From Deltaproteobacteria bacterium (GTDB lineage: Bacteria > Bdellovibrionota > FAC87 > UBA2466), in assembly GCA_900299195.1 (NCBI GenBank), contig OMIX01000056.1, positions 1 through 46,919 on the forward strand: a DNA stretch of 46,919 nucleotides, in the 5' to 3' direction. The notes beneath the pieces were generated by a model. It worked only from the letters and a program-made list of their open reading frames with translations, ran no database searches and was not told the origin of the DNA. Shown one piece after another: positions 35,688 to 43,660 of this stretch; positions within the stretch are counted from its first letter, which is position 1; each line of letters opens with the position of its first letter. The translations under genes were made by a program, and so were the position numbers.

Positions 35688-36188
35688 TTACTTACCAATA
35701 TTCCAGTAAACGCCGGGTCGGAAAACCATGAGGAAGTCGACACCGGTGCTGGTGGTTATTTCACCAGCTTTAATCACATTTAGGTACAGGTAAGGTCCGG
35801 CAGAGAGCCCCAAATAGGGAATCCACGTGGAGTTGGATTCTAAAGTATAAATGGCTGTCGGAAGAAGTTGTATTGCAGTGACGCTGTTATCCCCGTTGGA
35901 CAAATCTTTGAATTTTCCCCAGAAGTGGATTCCAAAATCTCCTCCCACATAGAGTCTTTTTGAGGCTTCTGTTTGAGTTAAAACGCCGAAGGCCAAGCCC
36001 AATCCTGTTTCTCCCGAATCGGGCAGAATAGGCATTGCAAATCCAGTCGTGAGATGGGTTGTGCTGGTTGAGGTTGAGACTGTTTCAGTTGTGGTGGAAG
36101 CACCACTTCGCCCGGTATGTTTGCCTGCAGCGAAACTTAAATTGGCAACGACCATAAGAGCAGTTACCGTTACGAATAATTTACGCAT
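35688..36188 (-). CDS. Outer-membrane beta-barrel-like protein, apparently cut short by TAA
   Basis: A 166-residue exported protein: Sec signal peptide KLFVTVTALMVVANLSFAA, a Ser/Thr-rich linker (about 25-46), then alternating beta strands such as GLGLAFGVL, KRLYVGGDFGIHFW and WIPYLGLSAGPYLYL, as in small outer-membrane barrels. The TAA at 35690-35688 is followed in the same frame by VGLNGEAKFGSLGGALIVMP and TVNLSILL to a second stop at 35601, a convincing last pair of barrel strands. So the full gene is probably 35601-36188 with one nonsense codon. GGAG ribosome site before the ATG. Exact family and function unknown. Confidence 0.75.
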   Translation of the reverse strand: MRKLFVTVTALMVVANLSFAAGKHTGRSGASTTTETVSTSTSTTHLTTGFAMPILPDSGETGLGLAFGVLTQTEASKRLYVGGDFGIHFWGKFKDLSNGDNSVTAIQLLPTAIYTLESNSTWIPYLGLSAGPYLYLNVIKAGEITTSTGVDFLMVFRPGVYWNIGK

Positions 36189-36274
36189 AATTGACTCCAG
36201 TTCAAAGGTTTCATTTACAAACGGTCCCTAAGATAGCTTTGCTAGGCCCCTGGGTCAAGAAACGGTCAATAAGA

Positions 36275-37102
36275 ATGAACCAAAAACTTATTGTGACAGA
36301 TTACGATGGAACCCTAGCTTCTAATCATGGAGCGGTTTCCTCACAAAACAGAGCTTTGTTAGACCAGCTGGGTCAAGAAAAGCATATTCGTGTGATTGCG
36401 ACTGGGCGAAATCTTTACTCTGTGAAAAAAGTTATCGATCGAAACTTCCCGATAGACTATGTGATTTTTACTACGGGTGCTGGAATCATTCATTGGCCTT
36501 CACAAAAGATTTTGGTCAGCCACCACCTTGATGAAAAATCGATCCAAACCACTTTTGACTGTTTCAAGAGGAATCAGATGGATTTTATGATCCACCAACC
36601 CATTCCAGATAATCATTATTTTCAGTTCTTCTCGACAGGATTTCATAATGAAGATTTTGTTTTTCGAAAAAGACATTATGGCTTGTACTGTCGCGAGGGA
36701 AACTTAAATTCACTTCCCTCTTTGGCGACTCAGTTTGTGGGAGTTCTTCGCCCGGAACAGTCGGAAAGGGTTTTTAATCAAATCAAAACTGACCTTCATA
36801 CGCTAAATACAGTCAGAGCCACTTCCCCGTTTGATCACAAGTCGATTTGGGTTGAGGTGTTTTCCCACTTGGCTGGAAAACATCGAGCAGCCGACTTTCT
36901 TTTGAGAGAGTTGAATTTGTCTCACACTGATACTGTTGCGATAGGAAATGATTACAACGATATTGATCTTCTGAGCTGGGCTGAAAAAGCCTATGTGGTT
37001 CAGAATGGGATTGAGGAGTTAAAAGATCAGCATGAAGTGGTCAGTTCAGCAGAGGAACACGGGTTTTCGGAAGCCATCAAGCGGTTTTTTAAAAAGGCTT
37101 AA
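36275..37102 (+). CDS. HAD-superfamily phosphatase (Cof/sucrose-phosphatase-like)
   Basis: Cytoplasmic Mg-dependent phosphatase of the HAD class IIB. With the ATG at 36275 the protein has 275 residues and begins MNQKLIVTDYDGTLA, placing the nucleophile Asp in its usual position; an upstream ATG at 36191 would add 28 unrelated residues. Later motifs are VIATGR (motif II), the substrate-binding cap, and GNDYNDIDLLSWA (motif IV) with the basic residue in GKHRAADFLLREL. Substrate is likely a sugar phosphate but not determinable. It ends 4 bp inside the end of the convergent carbamoyltransferase gene. Confidence 0.88.
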   Translation: MNQKLIVTDYDGTLASNHGAVSSQNRALLDQLGQEKHIRVIATGRNLYSVKKVIDRNFPIDYVIFTTGAGIIHWPSQKILVSHHLDEKSIQTTFDCFKRNQMDFMIHQPIPDNHYFQFFSTGFHNEDFVFRKRHYGLYCREGNLNSLPSLATQFVGVLRPEQSERVFNQIKTDLHTLNTVRATSPFDHKSIWVEVFSHLAGKHRAADFLLRELNLSHTDTVAIGNDYNDIDLLSWAEKAYVVQNGIEELKDQHEVVSSAEEHGFSEAIKRFFKKA

Positions 37103-38856
37103 CTCGCTTTTTTGACAGCTTCTCTTTTCTTTCCTAACACTCGGGTTCCCAAAATAAGATAATCCAAGTCGCTATTTAAAAAACATCGAATCGCATCATC
37201 AGAAGAGCAAACGATAGGCTCACAATCATTGAATGAAGTGTTGATGATCATGGGAATTCCGGTTTTTTTTCTAAAGGCCTCGATGAGCTTCCAATAAAAA
37301 GGCTGAGTTTCTTTACTCACCGATTGGATACGACAAGAGTTATCAGCATGGACAACTGAGGGAATATCCCCTCGTTTGTTTGGCTTAACTTGAAACACCG
37401 CTTCCATGGTTGGACTAAAGAACACATCTTCAAACCAATCCTGTTGATATTCTTCTAAAACAGAAGCGGCGAAAGGCCTAAAACTTTCCCGGTGCTTAAC
37501 TCTAGCGTTGAGTTTGTCTTTCATTTCTGGGTTTCTAGGGTCTGCCAAAATACTTCGATTTCCAAGCGCTCTGGGACCAAATTCCATTCGACCTTGAAAA
37601 AGCCCCAGAATTTTTCCATTCTGTAATTCCTCGGCTGCCCAAGAGATGAGTTTTTCCTCGTTTTTAAATTCGAGCTTCTCAAAGTGCTCTCGGTTTTCAA
37701 CTAATAGAGGGGAGGAATCGGTTTTTTCTTCTAAAGGCTCAGGACCTAAAAGACCCCAGTGCCCTCCTTCGGGTGAAATTTCTCTTCGAGCTATAGCTAT
37801 GGCAGCTCCCACCGCGATACCCGCATCATGAGAGGCCGGAGCTACGAGAACTTTCTTAAAGGGAGTGTTTTTTGCAATTTGTCCTACCCAAACACTATTG
37901 TGAGCACAACCTCCGGAGAGAGCCACAGTGGTTAAAGGGACTTTATTGTAAAGCTGAAAGAGAAGGTGGTTACCTATTTCCTCGAAACAAACCTGCGCCG
38001 ATTTCGCGAGGTCCTTGTGGCGTTGAAGAATAGGTTCGTTGGGTTTTCTCGGGGCAAAACCCAAAAGTTGTACCATGTAGTTCAAATTGAAAAAGGGCAA
38101 AATTTTAGGTTGCGAATTTTCAACGAAATATTGAAGCGGTTTTTTCAAGATGGGAAAAGCTTCAAGATTAAGCTCGCAACCAAAAAGTTCTTTCTTGCGA
38201 ATTAAGTTGCGCATTTCTGACAGATAGGTGGGCTTTCCGAAGCTGGAAAGGCCCATCACTTTAAATTCATCGCCGTAGTGGGGGAAGCCTAAATATTGGG
38301 TGATAGCGGTATAGAAAAAACCGACTGAGTGCGGAAAAATCATTCGATCTAGAATTTGAATTTCATGTTTCTTTGTTTTTCCGATGGTTGCAGAGACAAA
38401 GTCTCCTAGTCCGTCAAAAGAAAGATAAGCAGCTTCTGTAGCAGGAAGTAAGTAGCGACAACTGTAGAGGTGAGCTAAGTGATGTTCCACTCTGCGAATT
38501 TTGGAATTTTTTAAGCCTAATTTTTTCAATTCTGAGTGAATCGATATTTTTTTGTCTCTGGAACCCAATTTGGGTTTTCTGATTAAACCTGGATGACGAA
38601 GAATCAGGGAAAGTTTTTTGTGAAATAAATTCCAGGGTTTTTTTGCAATCGCAACTACTTCGACTTGTTCAGGAGAAATTTTGGCATGTTCCAAACAGTA
38701 CCGAATAGATTTTTCAGGAAATCCGGCGAAGTGTTTAATTCTGTTAAAACGTTCTTCCTCTACGGCCGCAACGAGCTGTTGATTGACAATAAGCGCAGCG
38801 GAAGAGTCGCCGTGACCAAAGCTAATACCAAGAATAATTTGAGGTTCTTTTGCCAT
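37099..38856 (-). CDS. Carbamoyltransferase (NodU/CmcH family)
   Basis: Transfers a carbamoyl group from carbamoyl phosphate, through carbamoyl-adenylate, to a hydroxyl of a sugar or small molecule. The 585 residues have the TsaD-like N-terminal domain (ILGISFGHGDSSAALIVN, VEEERFNRIKH, HHLAHLYSC), VALSGGCAHNSVWV, and the YrdC-like C-terminal region with GRMEFGPRALGNRSILADPR, HRESFRPFAASVL and MIINTSFNDCEPIV. Length is typical. In other bacteria such enzymes decorate Nod factors, antibiotics or O-antigen sugars; near glycosyltransferase-like genes a surface-glycan role is a fair inference. The leader lacks a ribosome site. Confidence 0.93.
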   Translation of the reverse strand: MAKEPQIILGISFGHGDSSAALIVNQQLVAAVEEERFNRIKHFAGFPEKSIRYCLEHAKISPEQVEVVAIAKKPWNLFHKKLSLILRHPGLIRKPKLGSRDKKISIHSELKKLGLKNSKIRRVEHHLAHLYSCRYLLPATEAAYLSFDGLGDFVSATIGKTKKHEIQILDRMIFPHSVGFFYTAITQYLGFPHYGDEFKVMGLSSFGKPTYLSEMRNLIRKKELFGCELNLEAFPILKKPLQYFVENSQPKILPFFNLNYMVQLLGFAPRKPNEPILQRHKDLAKSAQVCFEEIGNHLLFQLYNKVPLTTVALSGGCAHNSVWVGQIAKNTPFKKVLVAPASHDAGIAVGAAIAIARREISPEGGHWGLLGPEPLEEKTDSSPLLVENREHFEKLEFKNEEKLISWAAEELQNGKILGLFQGRMEFGPRALGNRSILADPRNPEMKDKLNARVKHRESFRPFAASVLEEYQQDWFEDVFFSPTMEAVFQVKPNKRGDIPSVVHADNSCRIQSVSKETQPFYWKLIEAFRKKTGIPMIINTSFNDCEPIVCSSDDAIRCFLNSDLDYLILGTRVLGKKREAVKKAS

Positions 38857-39026
38857 TTATTTAAGGAGGTTTTATTAAGTTTACCTGTTTTAGTGCTCCG
38901 TTTCAGTATTTCTTGCAGATAGAAGCAGTGAGTCCAAACAAAAAAGCAAAACCTACCGATTTCTACTGAGGCCGAAATAAAAAAACAGTACACTATTAAG
39001 ATACACGAACAATAAGAAGTATAAGC

Positions 39027-39051
39027 CGTATTCCTTTTGAAAGGGAATACG
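39027..39051. repeat. Inverted repeat upstream of the WecA-like gene
   Basis: CGTATTCC pairs with GGAATACG across a 9-base centre that can pair further (CTTTTGAAAG). It lies 26 bp before the ATG at 39077, in the leader or promoter region, and could be an operator or an mRNA hairpin. No clear -10/-35 pair was found around it. Confidence 0.5.
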
Positions 39052-39076
39052 CAATCCGTCTTCAACTTACAACTCA

Positions 39077-39793
39077 ATGCATATTCCTTTACAAGAAATG
39101 TTGGAATTCTTGTTGCTGATGGCTGGAGCTGCCATCATCGCCTATCCGTTGCTTCTTCTCAACGTTAGCTTAGCTCCCAGGTTAGGTTTAATCGACTGGC
39201 CTAAGGCACGAGGATTAACCGAACATCAAATCCCCATCATCGGCCACAGCCTAGTATTAGTCTCAATTCTTTATTTCAGTGTGGCCAAGGTCTTTTTTCC
39301 TATCAGTGGTTGGTTTCTTAGCACTGCGGTGGTGATTGGAATGATGGGAATGTTGGATGACCGTCAACCTCTGCCTGCTATAGATAAAATGTTTGTACAA
39401 ACGGTGTTTGTAGTTTGTTTGGTGTTGTTTGATCCTAATTTGAGAAACGGAATTAGCGAGCAATTTGGTCCGAATGGAACTTTTCTTTCTATATTCTTTA
39501 TTTTGGGATTGATGAATGCTGTCAATTTTATCGATGGGATCGATGGTTTAGCAGGACTGGTTCTTCTTCTGGGGGGTGTGGGTTTTTTCTTGGTGTCACG
39601 GAACCATTCCGATCTAGGCGTGTTTGTTTCCTATGCTCCAGTGCTTATAGGTTCTCTTATACCCTTTTTGTATCTTAACGTAGCCAAGCGAAAAGGGTTT
39701 TTAGGCAATGTGGGAAGTTATTTTTTTAGTTTTGTATTGGCGTACATGCATTTGAGTGTGCCTATCGAGGCTCACGATGCTTTTTCACGGTAA
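39077..39793 (+). CDS. WecA/MraY-type polyprenyl-phosphate sugar-1-phosphate transferase, N-terminal fragment
   Basis: Integral membrane enzyme family that loads GlcNAc-1-phosphate or MurNAc-pentapeptide phosphate on undecaprenyl phosphate to start a glycan. Residues 1-238 contain the nucleotide-binding GMLDDRQPLP, the NAVNFIDGIDGLAG motif, and RKGFLGNVGS where the family has F-x-G-D-x-G-S: the conserved Asp is Asn here. The frame ends at TAA 39791-39793 but continues without shift in the next entry, so one stop splits a gene of about 457 codons (39077-40450). The catalytic change and the stop suggest decay, although each needs only a single transition. Confidence 0.8.
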   Translation: MHIPLQEMLEFLLLMAGAAIIAYPLLLLNVSLAPRLGLIDWPKARGLTEHQIPIIGHSLVLVSILYFSVAKVFFPISGWFLSTAVVIGMMGMLDDRQPLPAIDKMFVQTVFVVCLVLFDPNLRNGISEQFGPNGTFLSIFFILGLMNAVNFIDGIDGLAGLVLLLGGVGFFLVSRNHSDLGVFVSYAPVLIGSLIPFLYLNVAKRKGFLGNVGSYFFSFVLAYMHLSVPIEAHDAFSR

Positions 39794-39838
39794 TCCATTT
39801 CTGGATTATTCTTTTTAGTACCGATTTCCGATGCGGCA

Positions 39839-40450
39839 ATGGTGCTATTGAGTCGATTGGTGACTCGTCGTTCCCCATTTCAAGCTGATAAAGGACATTT
39901 GCACCATCGTCTTATTCAAACCTCCCTTCCTCTGAGATACATCTTAATTACTTTTGCTATTATCGATTTGACCGGTCTAGTCACTGGCTTTGCCCTCATT
40001 CATAGTGGGGCCATGAGAAAATCGATTTTTCCTGTAGTCACTCTTCTTTCCCATGTGTGTGTTGTGGGTTACATGATAGTTTTCGTTGAAAAAGCCACCA
40101 AACGAAGAGTTCAATCTTTTTTTGAGCACTTAGATTTGGGCCATTCGCTTTATTTTTTGAAATATCGAATTAGTAAAGAAAATGGGGACAAGGTTCCTTC
40201 TTATATGCTCAACCGAATTGCATCCAGAATTAACTCTGAAATCCGAGTCACCGATGTTTGTTATCTGGAAGACCCCGATGTGCTTTTTGTAGGTCTCAAA
40301 CTTCACAATGAAACTTTGAGAAGTATTGCAGTGAGATTAGAAGCTGTCTTTAATTCTGAGAAACTTAAAGTTCATTTAGAAGTTGAGAAAGGGGAGTTTG
40401 TGAAAATGAAAAACCCTGCTTTGAGTTCTCAGCTCAAAAGAGTTAAATAG
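39839..40450 (+). CDS. WecA/MraY-type transferase, C-terminal fragment in the same frame
   Basis: Direct in-frame continuation of the preceding gene: reading from 39794 gives SISGLFFLVPISDAAMVLLS before the first internal ATG at 39839. The fragment holds the family motif FQADKGHLHHRL (cytoplasmic loop, UDP-sugar binding), two more membrane helices and a soluble tail of about 110 residues that is not part of the usual WecA core. The tail ends LSSQLKRVK. Alone, this fragment cannot be active. There is no ribosome site before 39839. Its end overlaps the end of the convergent ABC exporter gene by 8 bp. Confidence 0.75.
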   Translation: MVLLSRLVTRRSPFQADKGHLHHRLIQTSLPLRYILITFAIIDLTGLVTGFALIHSGAMRKSIFPVVTLLSHVCVVGYMIVFVEKATKRRVQSFFEHLDLGHSLYFLKYRISKENGDKVPSYMLNRIASRINSEIRVTDVCYLEDPDVLFVGLKLHNETLRSIAVRLEAVFNSEKLKVHLEVEKGEFVKMKNPALSSQLKRVK

Positions 40451-42251
40451 GTAGAGTTTCAGAAAGCAAAGACTGTGACGATTGTCCCCAAGAGGTCCCA
40501 GTTTGTCGTTCATAAAACTGTCGATAAATTCCATTAGCTTTTAACAACTGGTCGTGCGTTCCCGATTCTACAATTTTTCCATTTTCCACCACATAAATTC
40601 GATTGGCTTTTCTAACTGTGGACAATCGATGAGCGACCATAAAGGTAGTTTTTCCCTCGATCAATTCCTCCATAGCCGTTTGAACGATTGCTTCACTCTG
40701 GCTATCTAAACTCGATGTGGCTTCATCCAGGACTAAAATAGGAGCATTTCGTAAAATAGCTCGTGCAATTGCAACTCTCTGTCTCTCCCCGCCACTTAAG
40801 CAAATACCACGGTCACCAATTTTAGTGTTGAATCCCTCTTTGAGTTTAAAAATAAAGTCAGAACAATGGGCCTTTTCAGCCGCTAATTCCACTTCTTTAA
40901 TAGTGGCTTTTGGATTTCCATAGCGAATATTTTCCAACAAGGAATCATTGAATAAAAACGTGTCTTGAGTCACAAACGAAAAAAGATTTCTCAAATCATG
41001 GATTTGGAATTGGGAGATTGGGGTTCCATCGAACAAAATTTGCCCCTGAGAAATTTCGTAAAGCCGTGGGAGTAAATTCACAATACTGGATTTCCCGCTT
41101 CCACTATGGCCCACGAAAGCGACACATTCTCCTCGTTGGACTTTAAAAGAGAGGTCCGTTAGAGCGGGTTTGTCGTCATATTTAAGTCCCACACGATCGA
41201 AAACAATTTCTCTTTCTAAAAGTAGTATCCGTTGCGAACCTAAAGTTTGTTGTTGCGAGGGGAACGTATCTAAAACCTGGTAAATTCTTTCAGCTGCGGC
41301 CTCTGCTGTTTTCAGTTTGAGATAGGCGTTGTTTAATTGTTTTAAAGGCATTTGAGCTAAACCCAATGCAATGATGAACCCTACTAATTGTCCTGCTGAG
41401 AGCTGTCCTAAAGAGGCTCGGTATCCCCCATAGATAATAACACCAGCGATCAAAAGGGATCCAATGAACTCAACTAAGGGAGTAGCTAGCTCCTCAACCT
41501 TGATCGCTTTCATGAGAATATGAAAATAGCTTTCTTGGATGTTTTTAAACTTTTCGAACAAAGGTTTCTCAAGTTGAAAAACCTTAACCACTCTAGCGCC
41601 TGAAATACTTTCTTGGCTAATCGACATGAGGTCGGAAAAAGTTTCTAAGTTTTTAAGAGAATATCTTTTTACAGCACTTCCCGACTTCGAAAACAAAAGA
41701 GCGACAATGGGAGCCACGATTAATGTACTTAAGGCTAAACGCCAATCGCAGTAAAAGGCTGCACCCAAAAGCCCCAAAAAGGTAAACGGTTCCTTGAGGA
41801 CTAAGATAAGAGTATCTATGCCTGTGGATATTTTCCCTAAGTCATTTTGGATACTTGATAGAAAATCACCCGACCTAGTTTTATCCAGAATCGATAAGGG
41901 GAAAGTGAGATATTTTTCAAAAATAAGAGTTCGATATCTGATAATGACTTTTTCTGAGACATAACGACGAAGAGTGTTGTGAAAATATTTCGCAAGTCCA
42001 CTGATAAAAAATACAATGATCAAAAGGCCAGGAACCTGTTTGAAGAAGGCTCCCTTAATGAAACTTCCATTTTGCAGTTCATCAATAATTCTTTGAGATA
42101 ATTTAACGCTGATGGGCTGAATCGCAGAAATAACCAGACCAAGAACCAGAACAATCGCAATTTGAAAGCGATAAGGACGAAACTCTCCTAGAACCCTTTT
42201 TAGAGCAAAAAAAGTACTTTGGGGACGATGGTTTTTAGCAACAAGATCCAT
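40443..42251 (-). CDS. MsbA-type ABC exporter (fused permease and ATPase)
   Basis: Homodimeric lipid or drug flippase of the inner membrane. About 602 residues: six transmembrane helices (about 30-315), then an ATPase with Walker A GHSGSGKSS, Q-loop SFVTQDTFLFNDSL, signature LSGGERQRVAIARAI, Walker B ILVLDEATSSLD and H-loop MVAHRLSTV. This is the layout of MsbA and of lipid-linked glycan exporters; the neighbouring WecA-like gene makes a glycolipid substrate possible. I chose ATG 42251; a TTG at 42266 would add 5 residues but lies inside a TATATT box (42270 to 42265) that would otherwise give a leader of about 7 nt. Confidence 0.9.
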   Translation of the reverse strand: MDLVAKNHRPQSTFFALKRVLGEFRPYRFQIAIVLVLGLVISAIQPISVKLSQRIIDELQNGSFIKGAFFKQVPGLLIIVFFISGLAKYFHNTLRRYVSEKVIIRYRTLIFEKYLTFPLSILDKTRSGDFLSSIQNDLGKISTGIDTLILVLKEPFTFLGLLGAAFYCDWRLALSTLIVAPIVALLFSKSGSAVKRYSLKNLETFSDLMSISQESISGARVVKVFQLEKPLFEKFKNIQESYFHILMKAIKVEELATPLVEFIGSLLIAGVIIYGGYRASLGQLSAGQLVGFIIALGLAQMPLKQLNNAYLKLKTAEAAAERIYQVLDTFPSQQQTLGSQRILLLEREIVFDRVGLKYDDKPALTDLSFKVQRGECVAFVGHSGSGKSSIVNLLPRLYEISQGQILFDGTPISQFQIHDLRNLFSFVTQDTFLFNDSLLENIRYGNPKATIKEVELAAEKAHCSDFIFKLKEGFNTKIGDRGICLSGGERQRVAIARAILRNAPILVLDEATSSLDSQSEAIVQTAMEELIEGKTTFMVAHRLSTVRKANRIYVVENGKIVESGTHDQLLKANGIYRQFYERQTGTSWGQSSQSLLSETLPI

Positions 42252-42319
42252 TGGATTAGAGGACAATATACGAATTTGGCTCAGAGGCGAGAAGAAATTG
42301 ATAGGGAGGGAAAAAGCAA

Positions 42320-42667
42320 CTACTCAGGTTCGATTTCTGAAGGGGATTCCGGTGGAGTGAACTCGTAAGTAGAGAGCTCTAGGTTCCTTTTGACTTTAAT
42401 GACTTTTCCATAGGTTTGACTTTTTTGAGGAGTTCCACAGCCATACATGGATTTGACTAATAATTCATGGGTTTCTGCTTCTAAATCTTGAACCACGACT
42501 GCTTTAACATGGTGGGGAATGTGGGCTGAGGTTGATTCTAGATACACCAAATATTCTGATACCACCTCGCGACTAAAGGCTGCAGAGTCTTCGTAGGATT
42601 TTTTTAGCATGTGGTGCTGAAACAATTGAAAGAGAGGATCTAAATTCTTCATTTTTTTGCCACGCAT
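42320..42667 (-). CDS. Small hypothetical protein
   Basis: A 115-residue protein without a recognised family. It starts MRGKKMKNLD, is mostly helical to about residue 55 (LFQLFQHHMLKKSYEDS, SREVVSEYLVYLE), then has a mixed segment with one Cys (MYGCGTPQKSQ) and an acidic, Pro-rich tail. No signal peptide or membrane helix. AGGA ribosome site 8 bp before the ATG. It ends 68 bp before the ABC exporter start on the same strand, so they may share a transcript. Function unknown. Confidence 0.6.
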   Translation of the reverse strand: MRGKKMKNLDPLFQLFQHHMLKKSYEDSAAFSREVVSEYLVYLESTSAHIPHHVKAVVVQDLEAETHELLVKSMYGCGTPQKSQTYGKVIKVKRNLELSTYEFTPPESPSEIEPE

Positions 42668-43018
42668 CGGTTTTTTCCTATTCAGTGCTTTGTTTGTCCG
42701 ATTTCCGTGGACGTTTGAAAGATGAGGTTTCCAACCTACACACCACTCAACGGAAAGGATCGAAGAATGCTTTAGAAACTCTTCGTGGAAAGTGTTTCAC
42801 AATTGCGCACTGTAACATCTTAGATTTATTGACACTTTTTGTCTTGAGTTGAGCCACTGATAGTCAAAGTGACAGTTAACCCTCAAAGCTCAAGAAAAGA
42901 CGCATTGAAAAAACAAACAAATACAAGGCCTTAGGTTTGCGCACTTGGCTCGTGCTTTGCTTTTATTTAAAAGTAATCGTGAAAACGAGCTTAGTTAAAC
43001 AACTTAGGTGTAGACAAC
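42668..43018. other. Intergenic region with regulatory signals, no gene
   Basis: This 351-bp gap separates the hypothetical gene (minus) from the lipoprotein gene (plus). It holds a sigma-54-like promoter near its right end and an imperfect inverted repeat TGTTTCA (42793-42799) with TGTAACA (42811-42817), placed about 130-150 bp upstream of that promoter, where an enhancer-binding activator could sit. A lone TTGACA at 42829 has no matching -10. No RNA gene is recognised. Confidence 0.5.
42945..42961 (+). promoter_or_regulatory. Candidate sigma-54 (RpoN) promoter
   Basis: TTGGCTCGTGCTTTGCT fits the -24/-12 consensus TGGCACG-N4-TTGC with one mismatch (T for A) and the exact GG-N10-GC spacing. 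The start point would be near 42972, giving a leader of about 47 nt before the lipoprotein ATG at 43019. Confidence 0.55.
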
Positions 43019-43540
43019 ATGAACACTTCAAATCGATTTTTAAACTTTAGGTTCAGCCCAGCGATTCTATTGGGATTAGCTTTAATCTCTCAGTTGATGG
43101 GTTGTCTTAAGATGTGTCCAACTTCTAAAGAGCGGCAAACAAGCGTAGCGGCCACACCTTGGCGTTTAGTGGAAACCACAGACCCTGAATTACAAGAGGA
43201 CTTAAACAACTTCTCCTTTCTTGTTTTTACATTTAATCAGAACTTTTCCGGGGATATTAAGGCTGTGGTTAATAATACTCAGTACGACAATCCTATTCGA
43301 ACTTTTAAGTACAATATTGACCCAAGAGGCAATTTGATGAGAATTCAATTTGCCTTTGCGCCTGGTGAAGACGGTGGGGGTGCCCAATCCGATTCCGGAG
43401 CTGCCTCAGGGGGTGATCAGGTGGTTGAGTACTCTTATAAGTTGGGGAGGAGTTTAGAGTTGTGGCGTCAAGATGGAGTTTACTACCGGTTGGTTCCGTT
43501 TACCGGAATTCTTAGTCCAGATGAAACTTGCACCTTCTAA
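43019..43540 (+). CDS. Predicted lipoprotein of unknown function
   Basis: A 173-residue protein with a lipoprotein signal peptide: basic N-terminus, hydrophobic core AILLGLALISQ and lipobox LMGC (Cys29). The mature part starts with TPWRLVETTDPELQ, is rich in beta-type sequence, and includes a Gly/Ser/Asp-rich loop (GGGAQSDSGAASGGDQ) before a YSYKLGRSLELWRQDG strand pair. This reminds one of META or lipocalin-like small lipoproteins but no assignment is made. It seems to stand alone behind a sigma-54-like promoter, so it may be under activator control. Confidence 0.75.
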   Translation: MNTSNRFLNFRFSPAILLGLALISQLMGCLKMCPTSKERQTSVAATPWRLVETTDPELQEDLNNFSFLVFTFNQNFSGDIKAVVNNTQYDNPIRTFKYNIDPRGNLMRIQFAFAPGEDGGGAQSDSGAASGGDQVVEYSYKLGRSLELWRQDGVYYRLVPFTGILSPDETCTF

Positions 43541-43660
43541 GGGCTGTTTTAACCCAATCCTCACCTGAAATTCATTTGCGGCCGCATGCGTTTGCTGCTA
43601 GAACCAGCTCAGAATGACCAAAGACACGGTGCGTTTAATCGCGCTAAAAGGAGGATTCTT

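Noticed and set aside
38860-38885. AAGGAGG on the plus strand, identical on the other strand to the 16S anti-Shine-Dalgarno end, just upstream of the carbamoyltransferase ATG
   Set aside because: No plausible plus-strand start codon follows at the right distance, and the match on the minus strand is short enough to be chance.
42829-42864. TTGACA with GATAGT downstream in the 42668-43018 gap
   Set aside because: Spacer of 24 bp is not compatible with a normal promoter.
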